Shown piece after piece: positions 1-6,393 of a DNA stretch of 6,960 nucleotides. Position 1 is the first letter of the stretch. The number at the start of each line of letters is the position of its first letter. The notes under the pieces were generated by a model. It did not search any database, had not been told where the DNA came from, and was given only the letters and a program-made list of their open reading frames with translations. The DNA lies in NCBI GenBank assembly GCA_018400335.1, contig JAGYMT010000092.1, forward strand, positions 1-6,960, written 5' to 3'. The position numbers were made by a program, and so were the translations under genes. This DNA comes from Kiritimatiellia bacterium. Lineage in GTDB: Bacteria > Verrucomicrobiota > Kiritimatiellia > JAAZAB01.

Positions 1-1369
1 GCTCCCACTCCGCCACCTTGCGGCAGCGCCAGGCGACCCAGGCCGGGCGGACGGCGGACGTGAGGAACGCGTGGCGTTTCGCGAATCGTTCCGGATCCTT
101 GGGGTCGACCGCCCTGACCTGGATGCCGGTTTCCCTCTCGAACAGGGAGACGGTGTAGTCATCGTAGCCGGCATTCAGGCTGCCGAACCAGAGCACGGAC
201 CCAACGTAGATGTTGAACGAGATGCCCTTGAAGGCGGGGAATCGGGCATAGCGGTCGAGGATTTCCTGCACAAAGGCGATCACCTTCTCCTGCGTCACGG
301 GATGCAACGGATTGAACATCGGGCCCGGCGGGTTGAGCGGGTTGTCGCGTTCGCCCCAGGGCTTATCAACCTTACAAAAGAGCTTTCGCGGGCCTTCCGC
401 GTTAATCCGCTTGCTGTATTCGGCCATGACAAGGGCGTTGTAGTTGCCTGTCCAGTCTCCGATGGCCGACCGGACCTGGTTGTTGGCGAGCATGTTGTTG
501 TACGTGTCGGCGCCGGCCTGGATGGCGGGCAGGTCAATGTTCATCCCCTCCAGCAGCGAACTCAACCGGATCAGGGTCAATGCGCCGACAACGCCGATCC
601 CCTCCTCCCCGGCTCGTTCCAACAGGTATGGCCACCAGTCGGCCGGTTTCTGAACGGAGCGGCACCAGAGCGTGTGATCGGGCGTGGCCATGAAATTGAA
701 ATTGTCGGAATAGTTGGTTTTCGAGGGAAATTGCGGGCCGTAGTACCAGCACAGGATCGGTTGGATCAGATTTTGACCCGAATGGCGCGCATAGGCCAGC
801 ACGTGATCGGTCCATTGTTGGTGATCCATCGCGCCCTCGGCCATGGCGTATCCGCCCGGGTCTTCCCACTGGGCGCCCAGCTCGCGTCGGGAGCCGTCGC
901 CGGGATCGCCGGGCACGGTCAGCGGCGCGGCCCCGGTGAGCTCCCAGACCTCGATCGAGGCGGCCGCAGCGGGCTCGCCCTCGCCCCAGGTCACGATCTG
1001 GATGGCGCATTCGTTCCAGCGCGGGTAGAAGAATAGCCGCGCTTCCTGCATCGTATAAGTGAGCTCATATTCCCATCCTGTATAGATGCCCATGGTCATG
1101 TCGTAGCTCATGCCGTCGGACACGCCGAGATGCCGGCGCTTGTCGTCGGGATAGCGCAACACGACCAGATGCGGGTGGCCGATCTTTTCGATCCGGAACC
1201 GGTAGGCGAACCGGCTGCGTGTCTTGTCGCCCGCCTCGCGATAGCGCCCAGCCGCGGTCTCGACCACGCGCGTAGGCTCATGTTCGATATACTCCTCCGG
1301 CGGGTAATCGCTTGCGCAATCGAATTGCCGAATTAAACGTCCCGTTGGCGCTTCACTCGTGTTTTGCAT
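1..1369 (-). CDS. Large putative glycoside-hydrolase-like protein (beta-sandwich + TIM-barrel-like), 3' end outside window
   Basis: Translating the minus strand from the ATG at 1369 gives 456 uninterrupted codons that run off the left edge. The start is supported by AAAGGGA at 1377-1383, 7 nt upstream, and by its position 40 bp after the previous gene's stop. Residues about 50-150 are beta-rich with many aromatics (LRYPDDKRRH, YTGWEYELTYTMQEARLFFYP) and suggest a sandwich domain. From about residue 175 the pattern is that of a hydrolase barrel: ILCWYYGPQFPSKTNY (205-220), ADWWPYLLERAGEEGIGVVG (243-262), then ILDRYARFPAFKGISFNIYV (370-389) and LFERETGI (409-416), followed by a Trp/Arg-rich helix (RPAWVAWRCRKV, 441-452). 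Phrases of the type 'FE-ETGI ... W-RWR' are common in poorly characterised GH42/GH10-like barrel proteins of PVC bacteria; this is recalled, not searched. No signal peptide is seen. As last gene of the operon with GH78 and GH28-like enzymes it probably acts on the same glycan. I cannot assign a family, and the catalytic acids are not identified. Confidence 0.8.
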   Translation of the reverse strand, partial: MQNTSEAPTGRLIRQFDCASDYPPEEYIEHEPTRVVETAAGRYREAGDKTRSRFAYRFRIEKIGHPHLVVLRYPDDKRRHLGVSDGMSYDMTMGIYTGWEYELTYTMQEARLFFYPRWNECAIQIVTWGEGEPAAAASIEVWELTGAAPLTVPGDPGDGSRRELGAQWEDPGGYAMAEGAMDHQQWTDHVLAYARHSGQNLIQPILCWYYGPQFPSKTNYSDNFNFMATPDHTLWCRSVQKPADWWPYLLERAGEEGIGVVGALTLIRLSSLLEGMNIDLPAIQAGADTYNNMLANNQVRSAIGDWTGNYNALVMAEYSKRINAEGPRKLFCKVDKPWGERDNPLNPPGPMFNPLHPVTQEKVIAFVQEILDRYARFPAFKGISFNIYVGSVLWFGSLNAGYDDYTVSLFERETGIQVRAVDPKDPERFAKRHAFLTSAVRPAWVAWRCRKVAEWE

Positions 1370-1376
1370 CTCGTGT

Positions 1377-1383
1377 TCCCTTT
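1377..1383 (-). promoter_or_regulatory. Ribosome binding site of the 1369 start
   Basis: AAAGGGA reads on the minus strand 7 nt before the ATG at 1369. It is a moderate Shine-Dalgarno match and decides the start of a gene that has no other initiation marker. The 40-bp gap (1370-1409) that holds it shows no promoter or terminator, so the gene is probably co-transcribed with the one upstream. Confidence 0.6.
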
Positions 1384-1409
1384 ACGTGTCGTTCCGTCGT
1401 TTCTCTTGT

Positions 1410-3200
1410 CTACGTCGTTGCGGCGCGCGGCGCGCCGTCCGAATTCTTGGCCAGGACGATGCTGGCCAGCCGGAAAGTGAAAAGAGCGGATCCTTCCGCT
1501 TCACTTCGGGCAAGCAGCCATACCCCGTGGAAACCGGGTTGGAGCGATGGCGAGACGAAGCAGCGGCGAGGCCGGAAAACGGCCTGATACATGGGCTTCC
1601 CCTCGGCCGCGGCGACGTCTTCCGCAAATCCCAGATACTCCGCGCCGCTAAAACCGAATTGCCGCTCTCCGACAAAATGCCAGGCGTAGACCGATCCAAC
1701 CTCCATCGCCAAAGGTTCCGCTGTTTCCCCCGCATGGAACCATACGGGGAAAGGCCGCTGCCGACCTCGAAAAACCAGCACGCGCCCGGAATCCGTCAGC
1801 TTATCTTCTTCGACCGCGGCGGGCGGTTGCCAGGCGTAGCCTTTGTAGTCCACGGGAAAATCCAGGACCATTTCGGAGGGAAGCCCCGCCAGTTCGGGCG
1901 GCATATTTCCCCGGCGGTAGACCGGCTTGCTGTCCGCCCCTTCGGACCACGCACCGTGCAGACAACATTCGCCGATGGTTCCTGTGTCGTACAGCAGCTT
2001 CCCCCGCGGCCTGCCGCCTTCCGTTTTCAGGGATGCCCCGAAGACGGCAAGCCGGCCGATATGCCCGTCGTTGGTCAGTAGGTGCATGGGCTCCAAGGTC
2101 CGGTTCACGGCGGTCACATTACGCAGATGCAGGCTGTCCACCGAGGCGCCCCGTTCCACGGCAATGCAGGGCGCGGCCCACTCGTCTTCGGTGCGCAGGT
2201 AATCCGCCACGGAGAGGCTTCCGACCCGGACCCCTGACTCCACCCAGATGAGGGCGTTCTTGGCGAAGTCCGGATTCACCCGGAGTCGGTCCTCTTCCGG
2301 GCCGCCCGGCTTGCCGAAGGTTTTGCGGATGAACAGGCCCGTCACCGAGATATCCTCGAACCGGGATTGCCCGCCCGGCCAGAAATCCATGAACATCCTG
2401 AAGTTGGAAAACGAAATGGCATTGACACGGAAGGAAGCGAAAATGTTACTGATTCGAATGCGCCGCACGGGCGATTTCATGGACAGCAAGCGCACGCCGG
2501 TGAAGCCGTTTTCCGCGTACAGTCCGTCAATGGAAATATCCTCGATGGGACCGTTGGAGATGGCGGCTGCGTGTCCGTCATCGGCGTTCAGCGCCACCAT
2601 GTCGTCGTGCGTGGCGCCTTTGAGATTGGCGATCCGTCCGAAGCGGGACGGGCCATGGATATGGACTCCATCCATGTTGAGAAAGATGGGATTGCAGTGC
2701 GTGTAGTCGAACGTGATGTCCTCGATGGTAAAGTTTTCGAGCCGGGCCAATTGGATGCCGAAAGTCACCGGATCCCGGAGCGTCAGACCGCGAATCGTCA
2801 GATGCCGGATATTGACCAGACGCATCAGAACTCCGATATAGCGCGACGGAGAATAGGTATCCCAGTGCCCGCCGCCGACAAAGGGATTGGGCGATTGGGC
2901 GCGATTGTCCATGTCCCAGATACCGCCGATCAGCGAGATGCCTTCATTGCCGCCGACATGGTCGTCGTTGGTCAGCATGATGGTGTCCGCCCCCGGCGCC
3001 AGGCGGATGCGGGTCAGGTTGTCCAACCGCAGTGTCTGGCCGGAATGAATGACCAGCGGTCCGCTGATCAGATAATGATCGACGGGCGGCGGGAAATAGA
3101 CGTCGGGCGCGCCGGCATCGAGCCGGGCCTGTAGCCCCGCGGTATCGTCATGCTCGCCGTCTCCGAAAAGATTGGGCAATCGCGCCCTGGTGCTGCTCAT
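1410..3200 (-). CDS. GH28/pectin-lyase-like right-handed beta-helix protein, probably a polysaccharide hydrolase
   Basis: This is a complete 596-residue protein from ATG 3200 to TAG 1410-1412. The start is fixed by GGAGG 6 nt upstream. The N-terminus has the classic beta-helix entry: FGDGEHDDTAGLQARLD (12-28), VYFPP (34-38), YLISGPLVIHSGQTLRL (43-59). Helix rungs continue with GGIWDMDN (92-99) and repeated units such as LTIRGLTLRD, FTIEDITFDY and ISIDGLYAEN up to about residue 440. The GH28 catalytic signature is partly kept: NMDG (175-178, family NTDG) and HDD (198-200, family G/QDD), 22-23 residues apart as in polygalacturonases. The GHG turn is not recognisable and the family RIK reads RLL (237-239). 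The C-terminal 150 residues are beta-rich and unassigned. No signal peptide is visible, unlike secreted pectinases. The neighbouring GH78 suggests a rhamnose/uronate-containing oligosaccharide substrate (inference). It could instead be a lyase-like or isomerase-like beta-helix; the fold call is firm, the reaction is not. Confidence 0.9.
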   Translation of the reverse strand: MSSTRARLPNLFGDGEHDDTAGLQARLDAGAPDVYFPPPVDHYLISGPLVIHSGQTLRLDNLTRIRLAPGADTIMLTNDDHVGGNEGISLIGGIWDMDNRAQSPNPFVGGGHWDTYSPSRYIGVLMRLVNIRHLTIRGLTLRDPVTFGIQLARLENFTIEDITFDYTHCNPIFLNMDGVHIHGPSRFGRIANLKGATHDDMVALNADDGHAAAISNGPIEDISIDGLYAENGFTGVRLLSMKSPVRRIRISNIFASFRVNAISFSNFRMFMDFWPGGQSRFEDISVTGLFIRKTFGKPGGPEEDRLRVNPDFAKNALIWVESGVRVGSLSVADYLRTEDEWAAPCIAVERGASVDSLHLRNVTAVNRTLEPMHLLTNDGHIGRLAVFGASLKTEGGRPRGKLLYDTGTIGECCLHGAWSEGADSKPVYRRGNMPPELAGLPSEMVLDFPVDYKGYAWQPPAAVEEDKLTDSGRVLVFRGRQRPFPVWFHAGETAEPLAMEVGSVYAWHFVGERQFGFSGAEYLGFAEDVAAAEGKPMYQAVFRPRRCFVSPSLQPGFHGVWLLARSEAEGSALFTFRLASIVLAKNSDGAPRAATT

Positions 3201-3203
3201 GTC

Positions 3204-5978
3204 TTACCTCCATGCATACGTGAATGAGTACATGCCGGACCCTAAGGACAGCGCCACGCTGCCGTCCTGGATGCCCTCCACCTTGATACCCCGCGCAACC
3301 GCGATGGGCTGTCCGGATTCCGTGATCGTCCCTGGTTCTTCCGTTTGAAGAAAGAGTGTGGCCGTGGTGTTCGGGGGAATGGACACTTCGAGGCACAGTA
3401 CGGAGTCCTTCTTTTGCCAGCGGACGGAGATTGGTCCGTTGACCGAGTCGTAGCGCGCGTCGAGGCTGTCCATGTCCGGCGGAATGAACGGACGGATTAT
3501 TATGTGCTTGAACCCCGGCTGCGCCGGGTCATGCTGGATTCCCGCCAGGCCGTCGAGAAACCACTCGCCAATGCTGCCGAGTCCCGTGTGCGAGCGCGAC
3601 TGACTGTTTTGGGCGGGCGGCCCCACGCGGTTGACGTCGTCATGCGGGTCGCCCCAGTTCTCCCAGATGGTTGCGCCTCCGTCCTTCAGCATCGCGCCCC
3701 AACTGGGGGTGTCGGTGCGGTTGACCATCAGGTAGACCAAGTCCGGTCGGTCCATGGCGCGAATTAGCCAGAGGACGTACATCATGCCGAGATCGCCGGC
3801 CGTGGGCCGGCCTCCGCAGCCCTCGCGGACATGCTGCTCCAGCGAGCGCCACACTGCCTTCGTCTCACTCGCCGGCGGTACGCCGGCCAGCAGCGGCAGA
3901 GCCATGTGTGTTACATGCTCCACGCCATAGTCGGCCTGCTCTTTCCGGTAGTATCGCTCGTGCATTAATCGTCTCTTTTGATCCGCCTTCGCGCGGTATC
4001 GCTCAGCGCCATCACCGTCGCCCAGGAGGGAAAGGCATTCACTCATGCGATCAAGATTCAATATAAAGGCGCTGTTGTTGTAGATCGTCCGCGGCAGCCG
4101 GGATTTGTCCGGGACCATTGGCGGATCGAACGGCGCCACGGCCAGCCATTCGCCCAGGAAGGCGAACCCGTAAGCAACCCCTTCGAACTGCCGCATGTCG
4201 AGCAGGCCGCTGGTCCGGTCGCAAAACGACTCGATCCGCGCCAGGTACTTCTCGGCGCTCGCGCGGGCCGCCGCCATGATCCGCCGGTCGCCGGTGAAAA
4301 AGTAGAGGTGTAGCGGAGTATGCGCATAATAGGCGCCGATATTGTAGTGGGGCCACAGTCCGGCCGGCCCGCCCGGACCCACCGGCGAACTCGTCGGGGC
4401 CAGCCCGTCGTCCCGCTGAGCGTCGATGGCGTCACGCAGGGACTTCTCGGTCAGCGCCGGCCCTTCGGCGAAGTGTTGCAGCATGAACGGCGCGTAGGGC
4501 ATCACGTAGCCGTAGGCGGCGCGCTCTCGTTCGGGGCAATCCGCGATATAGCCTCCCACGCTATTGGCCAAAAACGTATTCAGGCTCGCCCGATAGATCC
4601 GGTTGAGAAGTTCGTTCGAACATGAAAACGAACAGGCGGGGGTCAGATCCGTGCCCAGGAGCAACGCTTTAAGCCGTCCAAGCGCTGGAGCGCTCGCTAA
4701 ATCCTTGATGCGAATATACCGGAAGGTGTGATAATTGAATTTGTTGCAAAAACATACCTGGCCCGAGGCATCCGGGATAACAACATCCCGTTGGTTCCAG
4801 TTCGGGGTTCCCCCCGTATCAGGAACCATCCATTCCAGGTAATCCAGCGTGATGTTCCGCCCCGCAGCGGATTGTCCGGCAAACGCAAACCAGCCCGTGA
4901 CAACTCTCCCCATGTCCACCAACCATGTTCGCTCGGATTCCTGTTTGATTTCCAGCGGCGGAACCTCCTCGATCACCGCGGTCGGCGGCACTGTCTGAGC
5001 GCGTAGGTCGGGACCTGCCGCGTTTCGGACGCGAACATTCGCCCACCCGGTGTCATTGAAATCGGCCCTGCTCCAGTCGGGCAGTTCCCCGCCGCAATCG
5101 AGACGCTCGCCGCCATAGTCCTGGTACTCCCATCGTCCGATGTGCCGGATGTGGCTTGGATGGGTCTTCCAGGTCCCGTCGCTGGCGATGGTCAACCGTT
5201 CTCCCCGATCGCACTCGATCTCCAGTTGTACGATACCGTGCGCTCTGGAACCGGGGTAGAAACGTTCGACGAAGCCATCGCTCATCCATAGCCCGACACA
5301 ATTCAATCCTCCCTTCAGCAAACGAGTGATATCGTGTGCCGTGTAGAAGACATACTTATTCCACGGCGTGACTTGCGGCGCGAGCACATCCTTGCCGACC
5401 TTTTGTCCATTGATGTACAGCTCGTGATAGCCCAGCGACGAGACGTAGACAATCGCGCGCGCCGGATTACCCGGCACCGTAAAGCTCTTTCGTAAGAGCG
5501 GAGCGGCCGGCTCCGCGGCCTTTTGGCCGTCTTCGGCTATCCATTGGGCCATCCAATCTTCCGGTTCAAGCAATCCCATGGTCCAACATCCCGGCGCCGA
5601 CCATCGCGACGGCTTGCCGTTCTGATCCCAAACACGGACTTTCCAGTGGCATGCCAGACGGGATGTAAGCCTCTGTCCCTCATATTCAACCAGAACCGCC
5701 TGGCCGGAGAGCACCTTCGCGCTGTCCCATAGGTCGCCTTCGTCCCGGTCCAGCGCCTCGCGGCGGGAGGAGACCAGCACCTGATCCGCCGTTTGCCGCT
5801 GGCTTCGCGCCGCCGAATCGCCCGAGTCCAGCCACCACGACAGTCGTGGCTTCGTGTTGTCGATGCCAAGTGGGTTTTCGCGATAGTCGCACCGCAGGCG
5901 AACCGGCGTCAATCCCGACCCGGGCGCGATGTCTCCGTCGAGATTTCGAACAGACTGTCTTTTACCAAACGCGCTCAT
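3204..5978 (-). CDS. Family GH78 alpha-L-rhamnosidase-like protein
   Basis: This is a complete 924-residue protein, within the usual 850-1100 of multidomain bacterial GH78. The family removes terminal alpha-L-rhamnose by an inverting mechanism. Domains in order: an Ig-like N-terminal domain (about 24-133, with LRCDYRENPLGID and KPRLSWWL); a CBM67-like Bac_rhamnosid_N domain (about 160-330, YINGQKVGKDVLAPQVTPW, VGLWMSDGF); a concanavalin-like domain (about 335-440, FNYHTFRYIRIK); an (alpha/alpha)6 catalytic barrel (about 450-815, opening FSCSNELLNRIYRAS); and a C-terminal beta-sandwich (about 817-924, FKHIIIRPF, NGPISVRW). The probable general acid is Glu485 in DCPERE (480-485). The probable base is Glu773 in GATIWENW (768-775), followed by the conserved His797 and GEWF. 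The third acidic residue expected after the DCP motif reads Val492. No signal peptide: probably cytoplasmic. ATG 5978 is the only in-frame start before an upstream stop; it has no good ribosome site of its own but overlaps the stop of a possible leader ORF. It heads the hydrolase operon. Confidence 0.95.
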   Translation of the reverse strand: MSAFGKRQSVRNLDGDIAPGSGLTPVRLRCDYRENPLGIDNTKPRLSWWLDSGDSAARSQRQTADQVLVSSRREALDRDEGDLWDSAKVLSGQAVLVEYEGQRLTSRLACHWKVRVWDQNGKPSRWSAPGCWTMGLLEPEDWMAQWIAEDGQKAAEPAAPLLRKSFTVPGNPARAIVYVSSLGYHELYINGQKVGKDVLAPQVTPWNKYVFYTAHDITRLLKGGLNCVGLWMSDGFVERFYPGSRAHGIVQLEIECDRGERLTIASDGTWKTHPSHIRHIGRWEYQDYGGERLDCGGELPDWSRADFNDTGWANVRVRNAAGPDLRAQTVPPTAVIEEVPPLEIKQESERTWLVDMGRVVTGWFAFAGQSAAGRNITLDYLEWMVPDTGGTPNWNQRDVVIPDASGQVCFCNKFNYHTFRYIRIKDLASAPALGRLKALLLGTDLTPACSFSCSNELLNRIYRASLNTFLANSVGGYIADCPERERAAYGYVMPYAPFMLQHFAEGPALTEKSLRDAIDAQRDDGLAPTSSPVGPGGPAGLWPHYNIGAYYAHTPLHLYFFTGDRRIMAAARASAEKYLARIESFCDRTSGLLDMRQFEGVAYGFAFLGEWLAVAPFDPPMVPDKSRLPRTIYNNSAFILNLDRMSECLSLLGDGDGAERYRAKADQKRRLMHERYYRKEQADYGVEHVTHMALPLLAGVPPASETKAVWRSLEQHVREGCGGRPTAGDLGMMYVLWLIRAMDRPDLVYLMVNRTDTPSWGAMLKDGGATIWENWGDPHDDVNRVGPPAQNSQSRSHTGLGSIGEWFLDGLAGIQHDPAQPGFKHIIIRPFIPPDMDSLDARYDSVNGPISVRWQKKDSVLCLEVSIPPNTTATLFLQTEEPGTITESGQPIAVARGIKVEGIQDGSVALSLGSGMYSFTYAWR
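3207..3211 (-). promoter_or_regulatory. GGAGG ribosome binding site embedded in the end of the GH78 gene
   Basis: A perfect GGAGG lies 6 nt before the ATG at 3200 and is formed by the last two codons of the rhamnosidase gene (TGG AGG), next to its TAA stop. Ribosomes ending the upstream gene uncover or directly reuse this site, so the two proteins are probably translationally coupled. Confidence 0.85.
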
Positions 5979-6076
5979 CGCATGCCGTTGTCGTGTGGTG
6001 TGACGCCTCTGTGTTGCAGCACGCTTTCCACTGCCGCATCGAGCGCTATCGCCGCACCGTGAGAAACGATGTTCAC
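5975..6076 (-). CDS. Possible 33-codon leader/coupling ORF before the GH78 gene
   Basis: A GTG at 6076 is preceded by AGGAAG (6083-6088) with a 6-nt spacer. It opens 33 codons beginning VNIVSHGAAIALDAAVES and ending DNGMR. Its TGA overlaps the GH78 start as ATGA, and GH78 has no clear ribosome site of its own, so this short ORF could deliver ribosomes to it. The peptide resembles no family I know, and base use does not clearly mark it as coding. Alternatives are the tail of a decayed upstream gene (the frame is open back to about 6217) or chance. Confidence 0.3.
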   Translation of the reverse strand: MNIVSHGAAIALDAAVESVLQHRGVTPHDNGMR

Positions 6077-6134
6077 ATGGGACTTCCTATTGATAAGAAA
6101 TCGCTTTTCAGGCGACGCGAGCACAGACCCGCTG

Positions 6135-6144
6135 AGACCGGTCT
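6135..6144. promoter_or_regulatory. Perfect 10-bp palindrome AGACCGGTCT, possible operator
   Basis: AGACCGGTCT is its own reverse complement with a central CG. It also sits in a wider hairpin: CAGACC (6124-6129) pairs with GGTCTG (6140-6145). It lies between the TTGACA promoter candidate and the operon start, where a repressor site or 5'-leader hairpin would be useful. The regulator is unknown, and chance cannot be excluded. Confidence 0.3.
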
Positions 6145-6189
6145 GAAGATGCGCTTTTCCTCCTGCGGCGGATCTTCGACATGGGGAAG

Positions 6190-6218
6190 AGAGTGCTAAA
6201 ACAGGACAGGAATGTCAA
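6190..6218 (-). promoter_or_regulatory. Candidate sigma70-type promoter with consensus TTGACA
   Basis: A perfect -35 TTGACA (6213-6218) reads toward the operon. At 17-bp spacing the -10 would be CACTCT (6190-6195), a poor match, so an activator would be needed. The palindrome pair at 6259-6282 would then lie upstream of the -35, an activator-like position. This is a moderate guess. Confidence 0.3.
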
Positions 6219-6257
6219 GCGCGGGTTGAAAACAGCTTCAGGAGTTCAGTTTAGGCG

Positions 6258-6285
6258 CTGAACGTTCAAAACTGAACGTTCAAAA
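6258..6285. repeat. Tandem 14-bp repeat with two TGAACGTTCA palindromes, likely operator array
   Basis: CTGAACGTTCAAAA occurs twice with no gap (6258-6271, 6272-6285). Each copy contains the perfect palindrome TGAACGTTCA (6259-6268, 6273-6282). The central AACGTT with its CpG fits the general form of LacI-family operators, a family that often governs sugar-utilisation operons. A further GTTCAG at 6244-6249 makes an inverted repeat with CTGAAC at 6258-6263. No regulator gene is in the window. An alternative is REP-type repeat DNA linked to the neighbouring transposase: a GGAG tetranucleotide (6241-6244) precedes the first hairpin. Confidence 0.55.
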
Positions 6286-6312
6286 CAGGACGATGGTTGG
6301 CTTTTCCGCGCC

Positions 6313-6341
6313 ATAATAAGACAGACCAATCCTGTCGTGAT
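6313..6341 (-). promoter_or_regulatory. Candidate promoter with TATTAT -10
   Basis: TATTAT (6313-6318, five of six to consensus) reads toward the operon, with ATCACG (6336-6341, three of six) 17 bp upstream. Transcription would start near 6306, which puts the palindrome pair about 24-47 bp downstream of the start, a repressor-like position. It competes with the TTGACA candidate, and sequence alone does not decide between them. Confidence 0.3.
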
Positions 6342-6393
6342 CGTTCATCCGTTCACGTACTACCAGATGATAACGAGATGATTGGGGACGTAT

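Larger units (their letters stand above)
5979..6393. other. Intergenic regulatory region between transposase and hydrolase operon
   Basis: This stretch has no convincing conserved gene. From right to left it holds two overlapping AGATGAT direct repeats (6365-6371, 6376-6382), a candidate promoter with TATTAT, a cluster of GTTCA/TGAAC half-sites with two tandem perfect palindromes, AAAACAG repeats, a consensus TTGACA, an AGGAGG without a start codon, a further 10-bp palindrome (6135-6144) and the possible leader ORF. No Rho-independent terminator is visible after the transposase, so read-through into the operon is possible. The region is richer in A+T than the flanking genes. Confidence 0.7.

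Noticed and set aside
71..1036. Long plus-strand open frame of 321 codons
   Set aside because: It is antisense to a coherent minus-strand protein with a ribosome site and operon position. Its translation is rich in Gly, Val and Arg without domain patterns, typical of a high-GC shadow.
1359..3134. Plus-strand open frames of 240 and 255 codons
   Set aside because: They lie wholly opposite the beta-helix gene, whose rungs and catalytic motifs are clear. Neither has family motifs of its own.
6108..6182. 24-codon Arg-rich minus-strand ORF starting MSKIRRRRK
   Set aside because: It has no ribosome binding site before its ATG and no link to the next start codon; it is probably chance.
6258..6285. 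LexA (SOS) box
   Set aside because: Known LexA sites place four or more bases between GAAC and GTTC; here the halves are directly joined. No SOS gene is nearby.
6241..6291. CRISPR array or attachment site
   Set aside because: Repeats are only 14 bp, directly adjacent and without unique spacers. No cas gene, integrase or tRNA is present.
6060..6393. Rho-independent terminator for the transposase
   Set aside because: The hairpins found are not followed by a T-run in the direction of transcription.
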